The notes below the pieces were generated by a model. It was given only the letters and a program-made list of their open reading frames with translations, did not search any database and had not been told where the DNA came from. A stretch of DNA of 15,211 bases. Origin: Acidobacteriota bacterium. GTDB taxonomy: Bacteria > Acidobacteriota > Polarisedimenticolia > Gp22-AA2. The translations under genes were made by a program, and so were the position numbers. Shown in pieces: positions 7,346-13,907 of this stretch (positions are counted from its first letter, which is position 1; the number at the start of each line of letters is the position of its first letter). The stretch is from the NCBI GenBank assembly GCA_016177515.1, contig JACOUZ010000297.1:1-15211 (forward strand), given 5' to 3'.

Positions 7346-8932
7346 TCAGGGCGACAGAAGCGCCCGGACCGCGTCCTTCAATCCGGGGTCGGCCTCCGCC
7401 GCGATGTACGCCTCGATCACCTGGCGCGCAGCCGGACCGGCGATGGCCACGATCGATCGCGCCGAAGCCAGGCGCACCTCGGGGGCGGGATCGGCCAGTG
7501 CGGCCCTCAAGGCCGGGATTCCCCTCGTGAGCCCGAGCGCCCCGAGGGCATCCGCCGCGGCCAGCCGCGCGCCGGCGGGGCCCTCCCGCAGGACGGCGGC
7601 CAGCGGATCGAGGGCGCGATCGTCGCCGATCCTGCCGAGGATCCGCACCGTTTCCACCATCCCGGGATCCACAGCCGGCGGCCCGGACAACAGCCGCGCC
7701 ACCTCGACCGTCAGGCCCGGGACCGCCCGGGCACCGAAGAGATCGAGGGCCCCGGCCGCGGCCGTCCGCACTCCCGGGGACGGGTCGCCCAGCCGCTCGA
7801 TGAGGGTTTGGAGGGCCGCCTCCTCCCCCAGGCGCCCCAGGGAGAGCGCCGCGAGGCGCCGCACCTGTTCGTCCCGATCGGCCGCCGCGCCCAGGAGCGC
7901 CGGCAACGAGCGCGGGTCCAGAACGAATCCCAGCTCGAAGACCGCATCGGCGCGGACCTGCGCCTCGTCGTCGAGCAGGTCGCGCAGGAGCGCCTCGACG
8001 TGTCCGCGCCGGGCCGAGAATCCCCGCACGGTCTTCACCTCCACCTCCGGGCGCCGCACCAGGACGCGGATCCTGCGCCGGCGTTTCTCGGCCAGCCGCG
8101 GATCGATGTCGTAGGCCAGGTAGTACGGGCTCAGAAGCTCCTCTCCGAGGCGCGCGAACAGACCCGCCAGGTCTCCGCCGGTAAAGAGGAGCCGCCCGCC
8201 GGTCTCCTCGACGAACCCTTCGAACGGCAGCCAGGAAGCGGCGCTGATCCCCGGGCGGATGCCGTACACCACCGTCTGCGACCGGAAGCAGAGTCGGAGG
8301 AGATCCTGAAGATAGAGCGACTGGAGGACGGATCCGCCGCGGCCGACGTCGATGTCGAGGCCGTCGCTGACGACCAGGATGACCTTGCGGCCCCGGCGCT
8401 CGCGCAGGTCCTTCAGGGTCTCCTCGATCGATCGGAACAGCGCCGTCCCGCCCCGGGCGGGGCCGATCCTGCCCAGGGTCTTCCCCGGCTCGACGGGGTC
8501 GGAGGTGAACTTCTGGAGGACTGTGAGCTGGTCGTTGAACCTGGCCACCATGATCTCGTCGGCCGGCCTCAGGCCCGCGAGGAGGGCCTGCGCCGCCTCG
8601 CTCACCTTCCTGACCTGGCCCGCCATGCTCTGGGAAAGGTCGAGCAGGACGGCAACCGACAGCGGGCGATCGCGCCGCTCCGACTCGCGGCCGAAATCGG
8701 CCAGCTCCATCTCCACGCCGTCCTCGAAGACCTTGAAATCGTCGCCGGACAGGCCGCGCACCGGGCGACCCTGCCGATCGACAACGGTGACCGTCAGGTC
8801 GACTCTCAGGTACGGCCGCTCCACCACCCGGACATGTTCGCGGAAGGAGCCGGCCGGCGCCGCGGCCGGAAGGCCGGCGACAGCCGCAATGACAGCCGCC
8901 AGGAAGGAAAGGAAGGCCCGTCGCAGGCGCAT
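7346..8932 (-). CDS. Exported VWA-domain protein with C-terminal HEAT repeats
   Basis: Starting at ATG 8932, the 528-residue product begins with a signal peptide (about 1-27, MRLRRAFLSFLAAVIAAVAG). A short beta domain follows (about 35-85, VDLTVTVVDRQGRPVRGL...FKVFEDG), then a von Willebrand factor A domain (about 90-270). The metal-binding MIDAS residues look complete: DLSQS (98-102), T163 in GGTALF and D190 in VVSDG. This layout matches the VWA family expanded in Acidobacteriota. Residues 311-528 are about six HEAT-like helical repeats (e.g. VRRLAALSLGRLGEEAALQ). It is probably periplasmic or surface-located and binds a protein partner; the partner is unknown. An in-frame GTG at 8962 would add ten residues before the signal peptide but lacks a ribosome binding site and lies upstream of the predicted transcription start, so I prefer 8932. 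Confidence 0.88.
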   Translation of the reverse strand: MRLRRAFLSFLAAVIAAVAGLPAAAPAGSFREHVRVVERPYLRVDLTVTVVDRQGRPVRGLSGDDFKVFEDGVEMELADFGRESERRDRPLSVAVLLDLSQSMAGQVRKVSEAAQALLAGLRPADEIMVARFNDQLTVLQKFTSDPVEPGKTLGRIGPARGGTALFRSIEETLKDLRERRGRKVILVVSDGLDIDVGRGGSVLQSLYLQDLLRLCFRSQTVVYGIRPGISAASWLPFEGFVEETGGRLLFTGGDLAGLFARLGEELLSPYYLAYDIDPRLAEKRRRRIRVLVRRPEVEVKTVRGFSARRGHVEALLRDLLDDEAQVRADAVFELGFVLDPRSLPALLGAAADRDEQVRRLAALSLGRLGEEAALQTLIERLGDPSPGVRTAAAGALDLFGARAVPGLTVEVARLLSGPPAVDPGMVETVRILGRIGDDRALDPLAAVLREGPAGARLAAADALGALGLTRGIPALRAALADPAPEVRLASARSIVAIAGPAARQVIEAYIAAEADPGLKDAVRALLSP

Positions 8933-8953
8933 CGTCCCGCATTCCTCTGTCGT

Positions 8954-8982
8954 ATTGTCCACCCGATCCGGTCAGGTGATAA
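8954..8982 (-). promoter_or_regulatory. Predicted promoter for the VWA / P5C dehydrogenase / macro operon
   Basis: Minus strand: TTATCA (8982-8977) and GACAAT (8959-8954) with a 17-base spacer, each 4 of 6 to consensus. The start would fall near 8947, giving a leader of about 15 bases to the ATG at 8932. It overlaps almost exactly the opposing plus-strand promoter. Confidence 0.35.
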
Positions 8983-8983
8983 A
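8955..8983 (+). promoter_or_regulatory. Predicted divergent promoter for the small orphan gene
   Basis: Plus strand: TTGTCC (8955-8960) and GATAAA (8978-8983) with a 17-base spacer, each 4 of 6 to consensus. The expected start at about 8990-8992 coincides with the ATG at 8992, which implies a leaderless transcript. No Shine-Dalgarno sequence is present. Confidence 0.35.
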
Positions 8984-8991
8984 GTGGCGCC

Positions 8992-9297
8992 ATGAGAATC
9001 CCGGACGAGACCGGCCGCCGGCCCCTGGGCGAAGAGCTTGCGTTCATCTGCCTGAGGCTTGATGCCGGCGAGGCGGAGATCCTCGGCAAGGCGCTCCGGC
9101 GCGGAGTTTTCGAGATCTACAAGGCGGTCGTCCTCCACGAGCTGGCGATGGGCCGTCTCGAACGGGCCGAAGCCTCGAGGATGCTGGGCCGACTGGTCGT
9201 GGAACGGGCGAGGATCGGGCCGCCGGCCGGGATCCCGGGGGCCGCACGCAAGACGGACCGCGCCCGCCGCCCGGCCCGGCGCCGCACCGGCCGCTGA
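8992..9297 (+). CDS. Small hypothetical protein, helical with a basic tail
   Basis: I do not recognise this 101-residue product. Codon third positions are almost all G or C across the first 75 codons, and the residue pattern is that of amphipathic helices (EELAFICLRLDAGEAEILGK, VVLHELAMGRLERAEA), so it looks like a genuine gene and not a shadow frame. The last 20 residues are highly basic (RKTDRARRPARRRTGR) and could contact nucleic acid or be disordered. There is no signal peptide or membrane segment. It diverges from the VWA operon and converges on corA. The start is ATG 8992, with no ribosome binding site but a promoter -10 placed for leaderless expression. Confidence 0.6.
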   Translation: MRIPDETGRRPLGEELAFICLRLDAGEAEILGKALRRGVFEIYKAVVLHELAMGRLERAEASRMLGRLVVERARIGPPAGIPGAARKTDRARRPARRRTGR

Positions 9298-9309
9298 AAG
9301 CGGACCCGA

Positions 9310-9328
9310 GGAGGCTGTCCGAGCCTCC
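9310..9328. terminator. Hairpin between convergent genes
   Basis: GGAGGCT and AGCCTCC form a perfect 7-bp stem with a 5-base loop (GTCCG) in the 70-base gap between the convergent small gene and corA. No clear T-run follows on either strand, so its action as a bidirectional terminator is only plausible. Confidence 0.35.
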
Positions 9329-9367
9329 GGCCGGGCGACGTTCCGGACGGCCCCGACCGTCGTCCGT

Positions 9368-10348
9368 TCAGCGCCCCGGCCGCCGGAAGATGCCGCGCCG
9401 GCGGAACACGAGGTACATGCCGGCCCCCACCGCAATCATCAGGGCGTAGGCGAACCCGTAGCCGTGCTTCCAGTGAAACTCCGGCATGTCGAAGTTCATG
9501 CCGTAGATCCCGGCGATGAAAGTCAGCGGGATGAACAGCGTGGTGATGACCGTCAGCACCCGCATGATCTCGTTGGTGCGGTTGGATACGATCGACAGGT
9601 GGGCCTCGAGGGCGCCGGCCACGAGCTCCCGGAACGTATCGGCGAGGTCGGTGATGCGCACCAGGTGATCGTAGACGTCGCGCAGGTAGACGGAGCTCTT
9701 CTCGTCGATGAGGGGAAACTCGCGCCGGCTCAGGCGCAGCAGGATCTCCCTCTGGTGACCGGAGAAGCGGCGCAGGCGCACCAGGGCCTTGCGCAGGTCG
9801 AAGACGCCCTGCAGGACGGCGGACGTGGAGGCGGCGAGGCACTCCTTTTCGATCTCGTCGATGCGCTTCTGAAAGATCTCCATCAGGGGCAGGTACAGAT
9901 CGACTTGAAAGTCGAGGACCCGGTAGAGGATCATGCCGGGCCCGTCGGCCATCAGGCGGGAGTTCCGGCGGATGCTCTCGAGCGTGGCCTGCACGCTGCG
10001 CGAGGCCTCGCGGTGGAGGGTGACCAGGTAGTTCGCCCCCACGAAGGCCGACAGCTGCCGGCTCTTGAACTCCCGGGCCGAGCTCTCGGGGTGGAGGCCG
10101 TGGGACAGGATGAAGAGATGGGAACCGTAGTCGTCGATCTTCGGATGGTGGCGGCGCGTCTCGCAGTCTTCGATGGCCAGGGGGTGGAAATGGAACACCG
10201 ACGTCAGGAAGCCGGACTCCTCTCCGATCGGACCGCTCAGGTCCACCCACACGGTGGTGCCGTGCGCTTTCAGGAGGGCGGCCAGCCTGTCCTTCGCCAC
10301 CGCCTCCTCGAGTTTTCCCTCGGCGTCGCAGGCGACGATCGTCAGCAT
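9368..10348 (-). CDS. corA: CorA-family magnesium/cobalt transport protein
   Basis: Starting at ATG 10348, which has an excellent GGGAGGTG about 7 bases upstream, the product is 326 residues, the usual CorA length. A soluble N-terminal alpha/beta domain (about 1-150) is followed by long helices (about 150-260). Two membrane helices follow, at about 263-282 (VLTVITTLFIPLTFIAGIYG) and 299-316. The CorA signature GMN (283-285, YGMNFDMPE) sits in the loop after the first helix and forms the selectivity filter of the pentameric inner-membrane channel. A basic C-terminus (FRRRGIFRRPGR) faces the cytoplasm, as in the family. The frame stays open upstream to 10714, but that extension overlaps the amidohydrolase gene and is low-complexity, so I reject it. 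It transports Mg2+ and possibly Co2+ or Ni2+; close paralogues can favour other divalent ions. Confidence 0.95.
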   Translation of the reverse strand: MLTIVACDAEGKLEEAVAKDRLAALLKAHGTTVWVDLSGPIGEESGFLTSVFHFHPLAIEDCETRRHHPKIDDYGSHLFILSHGLHPESSAREFKSRQLSAFVGANYLVTLHREASRSVQATLESIRRNSRLMADGPGMILYRVLDFQVDLYLPLMEIFQKRIDEIEKECLAASTSAVLQGVFDLRKALVRLRRFSGHQREILLRLSRREFPLIDEKSSVYLRDVYDHLVRITDLADTFRELVAGALEAHLSIVSNRTNEIMRVLTVITTLFIPLTFIAGIYGMNFDMPEFHWKHGYGFAYALMIAVGAGMYLVFRRRGIFRRPGR

Positions 10349-10381
10349 GGCGCACCTCCCGGAGCGGGTCCGGCGCGGCGG

Positions 10382-10390
10382 ATGATAGCA
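10382..10390 (-). promoter_or_regulatory. Extended -10 element for corA
   Basis: On the minus strand the sequence reads TGCTATCAT, an exact TGn extension plus a 5-of-6 -10 hexamer. It would start transcription near 10375, about 27 bases before the corA ATG and upstream of its Shine-Dalgarno sequence. No -35 is visible. The element overlaps the first possible start codon of the divergent amidohydrolase. Confidence 0.42.
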
Positions 10391-12145
10391 CGCGCGATCG
10401 GCGCGCCCGCCGCCGGGATGGGTGCCCTTGCCGCCGCGCGGCGCGCGGTCGCCGCCGCAGGCATCGGCGCGGCCCTCCTGGCCGCCTGCACCGGCGCGCC
10501 GCCGGCGCCGCCGGCCGACCTGATCCTGGTCGGCGGGCGGGTCTTCACCGTCGAGGCGGAACGCCCCTGGGCCGAGGCCGTGGCGGTGCGCGGCGACCGC
10601 ATCGTCAAGGTGGGGACCGAGGCTGAAGTCCGGGCGCTCTTGGGGCCGAACACCCGCGAGTACGACGTCACCGGAAGCGTCATCCTGCCCGGGATTAACG
10701 ATTCCCACACGCACTTCCTGGACGGCGCTTTAGGCCTGGGCCAGGTCGACCTGACGGGTGCGACGACCCTTCCGGAGATCCAGGAGCGGGTCAGGCGGTA
10801 CGCGGCCGATCATCCGGACGAGCCGTGGATCCTGGGGAACGGCTGGCTCTACTCGACCTTCCCCGGCAGGTTCCCCAGGCGCGGCGATCTCGACGCGGCC
10901 GAGGCGGGCCGTCCCGTCTTCCTGTACTCGTACGACGGCCACTCGGCCTGGTGCAACAGCGCGGCCCTGAAGGCCGCCGGCATCACCGCCGGAACTCCGC
11001 AGCTGCCGAAGAGCCGGGGCGAGATCGTCAAGGACCCGAAAACAGGCGAGCCGACCGGGACGCTCAAGGAGGGGGCGACCGCCCTGATCGACAAGGTCGT
11101 CCCGAAGCCGTCGCATGACAGGAAGAAGACCGCGCTCCTGCAGGGCATGCGCCTGGCCAACAGCCTCGGCGTCACCAGCATTCAGAACTGCGGCGGAGGC
11201 CGGGACGAGATCGACCTGTACGCCGAGCTGCAGAGGGAGGGGCGCCTGACCGTGCGCACCTCGATCGCCTTCACCATGCCCGACACCCCGGAGGAGCTGA
11301 CGGACGCCCTGGTCGCGAAGATCGAGGCGGCGCGCCTTGCGCACCAGGATCATTTCGTGCGCGCCGGCGCGGTGAAGTTCTTCGCCGACGGCGTGATCGA
11401 GTCGAACACCGCGGCCATGCTGGCGCCCTACACGAACGACCCTTCGACCCGGGGCGTCGCGCACTACGATCCGCAAAAGCTCGAAGCGATGGTGGACAGG
11501 ATGGACGCGGCCGGCTTCCAGATTTACATCCACGCCATCGGCGACGCGGGGGTGCGCATGTCCCTCGACGCCCTCGAGAAGGCGATGCGCGCCCGCCCCG
11601 GACGGAACCGCAGGCACCGCCTGGAGCACATCGAGACGATCGACGCCGCCGACATCCCGCGCTTCGGCGCTTCCGGGATCATCGCCGGCATGCAGCCCTA
11701 CCACGCCTATCCCGAGCGGAACCTGCTCTCGGTCTGGGCCGCCAACATCGGCCCGGAGCGCGTGCAGCGAGCCTTCGCCTGGAACGCCATCGCCGCCGTC
11801 GGCGGCCGGCTGGCGTTCGGCAGCGACTGGCCGGTCGTGACGATCGACCCGCTGATCGGCATCCACAATGCGGTCCTGCGCCAGGACACCGGCGGGCGGC
11901 CGGAGGGCGGCTGGGTCCCGGCGCAGCGCGTGACGCTCGAGCAGGCGATCGCCGCCTACACCCTTTCCGGGGCGTACGGCTCGTTCGAGGAGGACGTCAA
12001 GGGATCGGTCAAGGAGGGGAAGCTGGCCGACCTGGCCGTGGTCCGGCCCGACATCTTCGAGGCGCCGCCGGGGGAGATCCACAAGGCCAGGGTCACGCTG
12101 ACGATCTTCAATGGCCGCGAAGTGTACCGCGCGCCCGGCAAGTAA
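10382..12145 (+). CDS. Lipoprotein amidohydrolase, YtcJ-like (amidohydrolase family 3)
   Basis: The 587-residue product begins with a lipoprotein signal: basic RR, hydrophobic core, and lipobox LLAAC with Cys36. It is therefore probably exported and lipid-anchored. The catalytic part is a metal-dependent amidohydrolase of the YtcJ/N-substituted-formamide-deformylase group. Visible elements are DSHTH (His109/His111), Lys332 in AVKFFADGVIES, His384 in YIHAIGDAG, His416 in RLEHIE, and Asp482 in FGSDWPV. These are the metal and catalytic ligands of the TIM barrel, and all are present. The closing SVKEGKLADLAVV belongs to the composite beta domain. The substrate is unknown; family members act on formamides, amides and cyclic amides. 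Start: ATG 10382 lacks a nearby ribosome binding site. ATG 10418 would give a more typical 24-residue lipoprotein signal and is a real alternative. Confidence 0.9.
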   Translation: MIARAIGAPAAGMGALAAARRAVAAAGIGAALLAACTGAPPAPPADLILVGGRVFTVEAERPWAEAVAVRGDRIVKVGTEAEVRALLGPNTREYDVTGSVILPGINDSHTHFLDGALGLGQVDLTGATTLPEIQERVRRYAADHPDEPWILGNGWLYSTFPGRFPRRGDLDAAEAGRPVFLYSYDGHSAWCNSAALKAAGITAGTPQLPKSRGEIVKDPKTGEPTGTLKEGATALIDKVVPKPSHDRKKTALLQGMRLANSLGVTSIQNCGGGRDEIDLYAELQREGRLTVRTSIAFTMPDTPEELTDALVAKIEAARLAHQDHFVRAGAVKFFADGVIESNTAAMLAPYTNDPSTRGVAHYDPQKLEAMVDRMDAAGFQIYIHAIGDAGVRMSLDALEKAMRARPGRNRRHRLEHIETIDAADIPRFGASGIIAGMQPYHAYPERNLLSVWAANIGPERVQRAFAWNAIAAVGGRLAFGSDWPVVTIDPLIGIHNAVLRQDTGGRPEGGWVPAQRVTLEQAIAAYTLSGAYGSFEEDVKGSVKEGKLADLAVVRPDIFEAPPGEIHKARVTLTIFNGREVYRAPGK

Positions 12146-12160
12146 CGCTCCGGAACGGGA

Positions 12161-13189
12161 TCAGGCTGGATCGAGAAGCGGCGTCGTGACCCGGAGCCTT
12201 CCCCGACGGATGGCGACCAGGTCGGCGAGCATGCCGTAGGCCGTCTGCTCGACCCCGGCCTCGACGCTCGAGACGTTGATCGTCCCCGCCGGCTCGGTGT
12301 CGAGCGTCAGGCCGAGCGAGAACCCTCGGAGCGACGCCAGGAAATCGCCCCTCTCCAGACCGGCCGCGTGGACGCGCGCGGGGCCGTCCGCCGCGGCCTC
12401 GGCCAGAAGCCGCACCGTCCGCCCGGAGCGCTCCTGCGCCCGTACCCAGCCCGGATCGACGGCGGAGAGCGGCGTGCGCTCCACGTCGGCCGGCCGCAGG
12501 TCGCGCCCCATCAGGACGTTCGCCACGATCACCGCCTTCACCGCCTGGTCCCAGCCGTCGAGATCGTGCGCCGGGTCGGCCTCGGCGAAACCCCGCCTCT
12601 GCATCTCGCGCACCGCCTCTTCGGCCCGCTCCCCGCGCGCCATCGCCTGCAGGACGTGGTTGCTGGTCGAGTTCAGGACGCCCCGAAAGCCGAGCAGCCT
12701 CCCGACAGGCACCGCCGCCTCGAACAGGTTGAACACCGGCATGCAGTCGGCCACCGCCGACTCGAACCGGAACCCCGCCCCCGTCCGGCGCGCCAGCTCG
12801 AACAGCTCGCGCGCCGCGAACGCCACCGGCCCCTTGTTGGCGGTGACCACCGACACTCCGCGGCCGAGGGCTGCGCGCAGGTGCGACAGGGCGGGCTCGC
12901 CGGCGTGAGGATCGAGCGGCGTCGCCTCGAACAGGAGATCGATCGGCGCGGCGGCGATCGCCTCCGGCAGCCGGGGGGCCGCCGACCAGCCGTCGCGCAG
13001 CGCCCCCTCGAGGTCGATTCCGGACGGATCGATCCAGGCGCCCCGGCGCGCGCTCGCCAGGAGCGTGACCTCGAAGCTCAGGCCGCAGCGGTGGGCGAGC
13101 TCATCCCGGCGCTCGAGGAGGAGGCGGGCCAGCGCCCGGCCGACGTTGCCGAATCCGGCGAACCCGAGGCGGAAGCGGCGGCTTTCCAT
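12161..13189 (-). CDS. hom: Homoserine dehydrogenase-family oxidoreductase
   Basis: Starting at ATG 13189, the product is 342 residues. The N-terminus is a Rossmann fold with GFAGFGNVG (9-17) for NAD(P) binding, and TANKGPVA (116-123) follows. The catalytic domain shows ESAVADCMPVFNL (143-155), GVLNSTSNHVLQAM (170-183) and FAEADPAHDLDGWDQAVK (201-218). Asp214 and Lys218 correspond to the homoserine dehydrogenase catalytic Asp and Lys. The enzyme reduces aspartate semialdehyde to homoserine on the way to threonine and methionine. There is no C-terminal ACT domain and no fused aspartokinase, so ACT-mediated threonine feedback is not expected. NSTSNHVL replaces the more usual NGTTNYIL, so a related dehydrogenase activity is possible. 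It converges on the amidohydrolase (15 bases) and diverges from the fae-like gene. Confidence 0.82.
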   Translation of the reverse strand: MESRRFRLGFAGFGNVGRALARLLLERRDELAHRCGLSFEVTLLASARRGAWIDPSGIDLEGALRDGWSAAPRLPEAIAAAPIDLLFEATPLDPHAGEPALSHLRAALGRGVSVVTANKGPVAFAARELFELARRTGAGFRFESAVADCMPVFNLFEAAVPVGRLLGFRGVLNSTSNHVLQAMARGERAEEAVREMQRRGFAEADPAHDLDGWDQAVKAVIVANVLMGRDLRPADVERTPLSAVDPGWVRAQERSGRTVRLLAEAAADGPARVHAAGLERGDFLASLRGFSLGLTLDTEPAGTINVSSVEAGVEQTAYGMLADLVAIRRGRLRVTTPLLDPA

Positions 13190-13197
13190 GGCAGCGC

Positions 13198-13203
13198 ATG
13201 ATA
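13198..13203 (-). promoter_or_regulatory. -10 element placed for leaderless hom transcription
   Basis: TATCAT on the minus strand ends 8 bases before the hom ATG at 13189, so RNA would begin at or one base before the start codon. No Shine-Dalgarno sequence lies upstream of that ATG, which agrees with leaderless translation. No good -35 is seen. Confidence 0.35.
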
Positions 13204-13252
13204 CCCGCTCGGGGGGAGCGCAGCCCCCTGTTTCGCGGCGTGGTCCCACCGG

Positions 13253-13282
13253 GTGACAGGGCTCCCCGCGCTGGAGTAGGAT
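13253..13282 (+). promoter_or_regulatory. Sigma-70-like promoter for the fae-like operon
   Basis: GTGACA (13253-13258) and TAGGAT (13277-13282) lie 18 bases apart. The -35 matches 5 of 6 and the -10 is a form common in GC-rich bacteria. The start would be near 13289, giving a leader of about 43 bases that contains GGAGGG before the ATG at 13332. Confidence 0.48.
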
Positions 13283-13331
13283 GGCGCCGTTTCCGGCGCA
13301 CCGCGCATTCCACTCATTTGGAGGGACGTTC

Positions 13332-13886
13332 ATGCCTGATCGGATCAGGATCCGCTTCGGCGAGGCGATGGCAGCAGGCACCGAGGACTGGCTCTGGACC
13401 GAGCCGGAGATCGCGATCGGAGAGCAGGACGGCCCGGTGGGCCAGGCATTCGCCACGCTGATGGGCCAGACCGCCGGCTTCTCGCGTTTCTTCTGCCTGG
13501 TGGACGGCGGCAAGATGGTGAAGCCGGCGACCATCATGGTGCCGAAGGTGCAGCTCAAGAAGATGGCGGACGTCATGGTCTACGGCGGCCCGGTCCAGGC
13601 CGGCATCGCGGACGGGGTGCTGGACGCGGTGCAGGCCGGCATCATCCCCAAAAACAAGACCGAGAGCCTGTGCATCATCGCCATGCTCTGGGTCGACCCG
13701 CGACTGTCGGACATGAAAGACGCCGACTTCAACGAGCTCTATCGCAACAACCGCACCGCCATGAAGGACGCGATCGAAAAAGCGCTGAAGGGGAAACCCT
13801 CCGCGCAGGACCTGCTGAAGGAGGATCGCTCCATGCCGCGGCACATGTATTTCAACCGCGACCGGAAGAAGTGGATCCTCGAATAA
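13332..13886 (+). CDS. Formaldehyde-activating enzyme (Fae) homologue, divergent
   Basis: Starting at ATG 13332 (GGAGGG about 8 bases upstream), the product is 184 residues. It is recognisable as Fae family by FGEAM (9-13), GPVGQAF (34-40), KPATIMVPKV (64-73), GGPVQAGIADGVLDAV (85-100), AGIIPKN (102-108) and an AMKDAIEKALKGKPS helix. Fae condenses formaldehyde with tetrahydromethanopterin in one-carbon oxidation. Aligned by hand to the Fae I remember, the conserved His of the EVAHID segment is replaced by Glu24 (WLWTEPEIAIG), with a two-residue insertion nearby. A 19-residue basic/aromatic extension (from about 166) follows the family core. The loss of this His questions classical activity; a related pterin or aldehyde-binding role is possible. 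It is followed 21 bases later by a pterin dehydratase-like gene. Confidence 0.88.
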   Translation: MPDRIRIRFGEAMAAGTEDWLWTEPEIAIGEQDGPVGQAFATLMGQTAGFSRFFCLVDGGKMVKPATIMVPKVQLKKMADVMVYGGPVQAGIADGVLDAVQAGIIPKNKTESLCIIAMLWVDPRLSDMKDADFNELYRNNRTAMKDAIEKALKGKPSAQDLLKEDRSMPRHMYFNRDRKKWILE

Positions 13887-13907
13887 CGCCGGAACGGGAG
13901 GTGACGC

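Noticed and set aside
6039..8114. A 691-codon plus-strand open frame across the P5C dehydrogenase and VWA genes
   Set aside because: It crosses two recognised minus-strand genes, has no domain and has a compositionally biased translation.
8806..9435. A 209-codon minus-strand frame opposite the small orphan gene
   Set aside because: It overlaps the VWA signal-peptide region in another frame and corA sequence; its translation is Arg/Pro/Ala-rich with no domain.
9059..10381. A long upstream extension of the amidohydrolase frame
   Set aside because: It lies antisense to corA and is compositionally biased. A lipoprotein signal begins only after 10382, so the true start is there or at 10418.
10349..10714. 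An N-terminal extension of CorA to 10714
   Set aside because: It overlaps the amidohydrolase coding sequence. CorA homology and the strong Shine-Dalgarno sequence both support the ATG at 10348.
13190..13576. An N-terminal extension of the homoserine dehydrogenase frame
   Set aside because: It runs antisense through the start of the fae-like gene. The Rossmann motif begins nine residues after the ATG at 13189.
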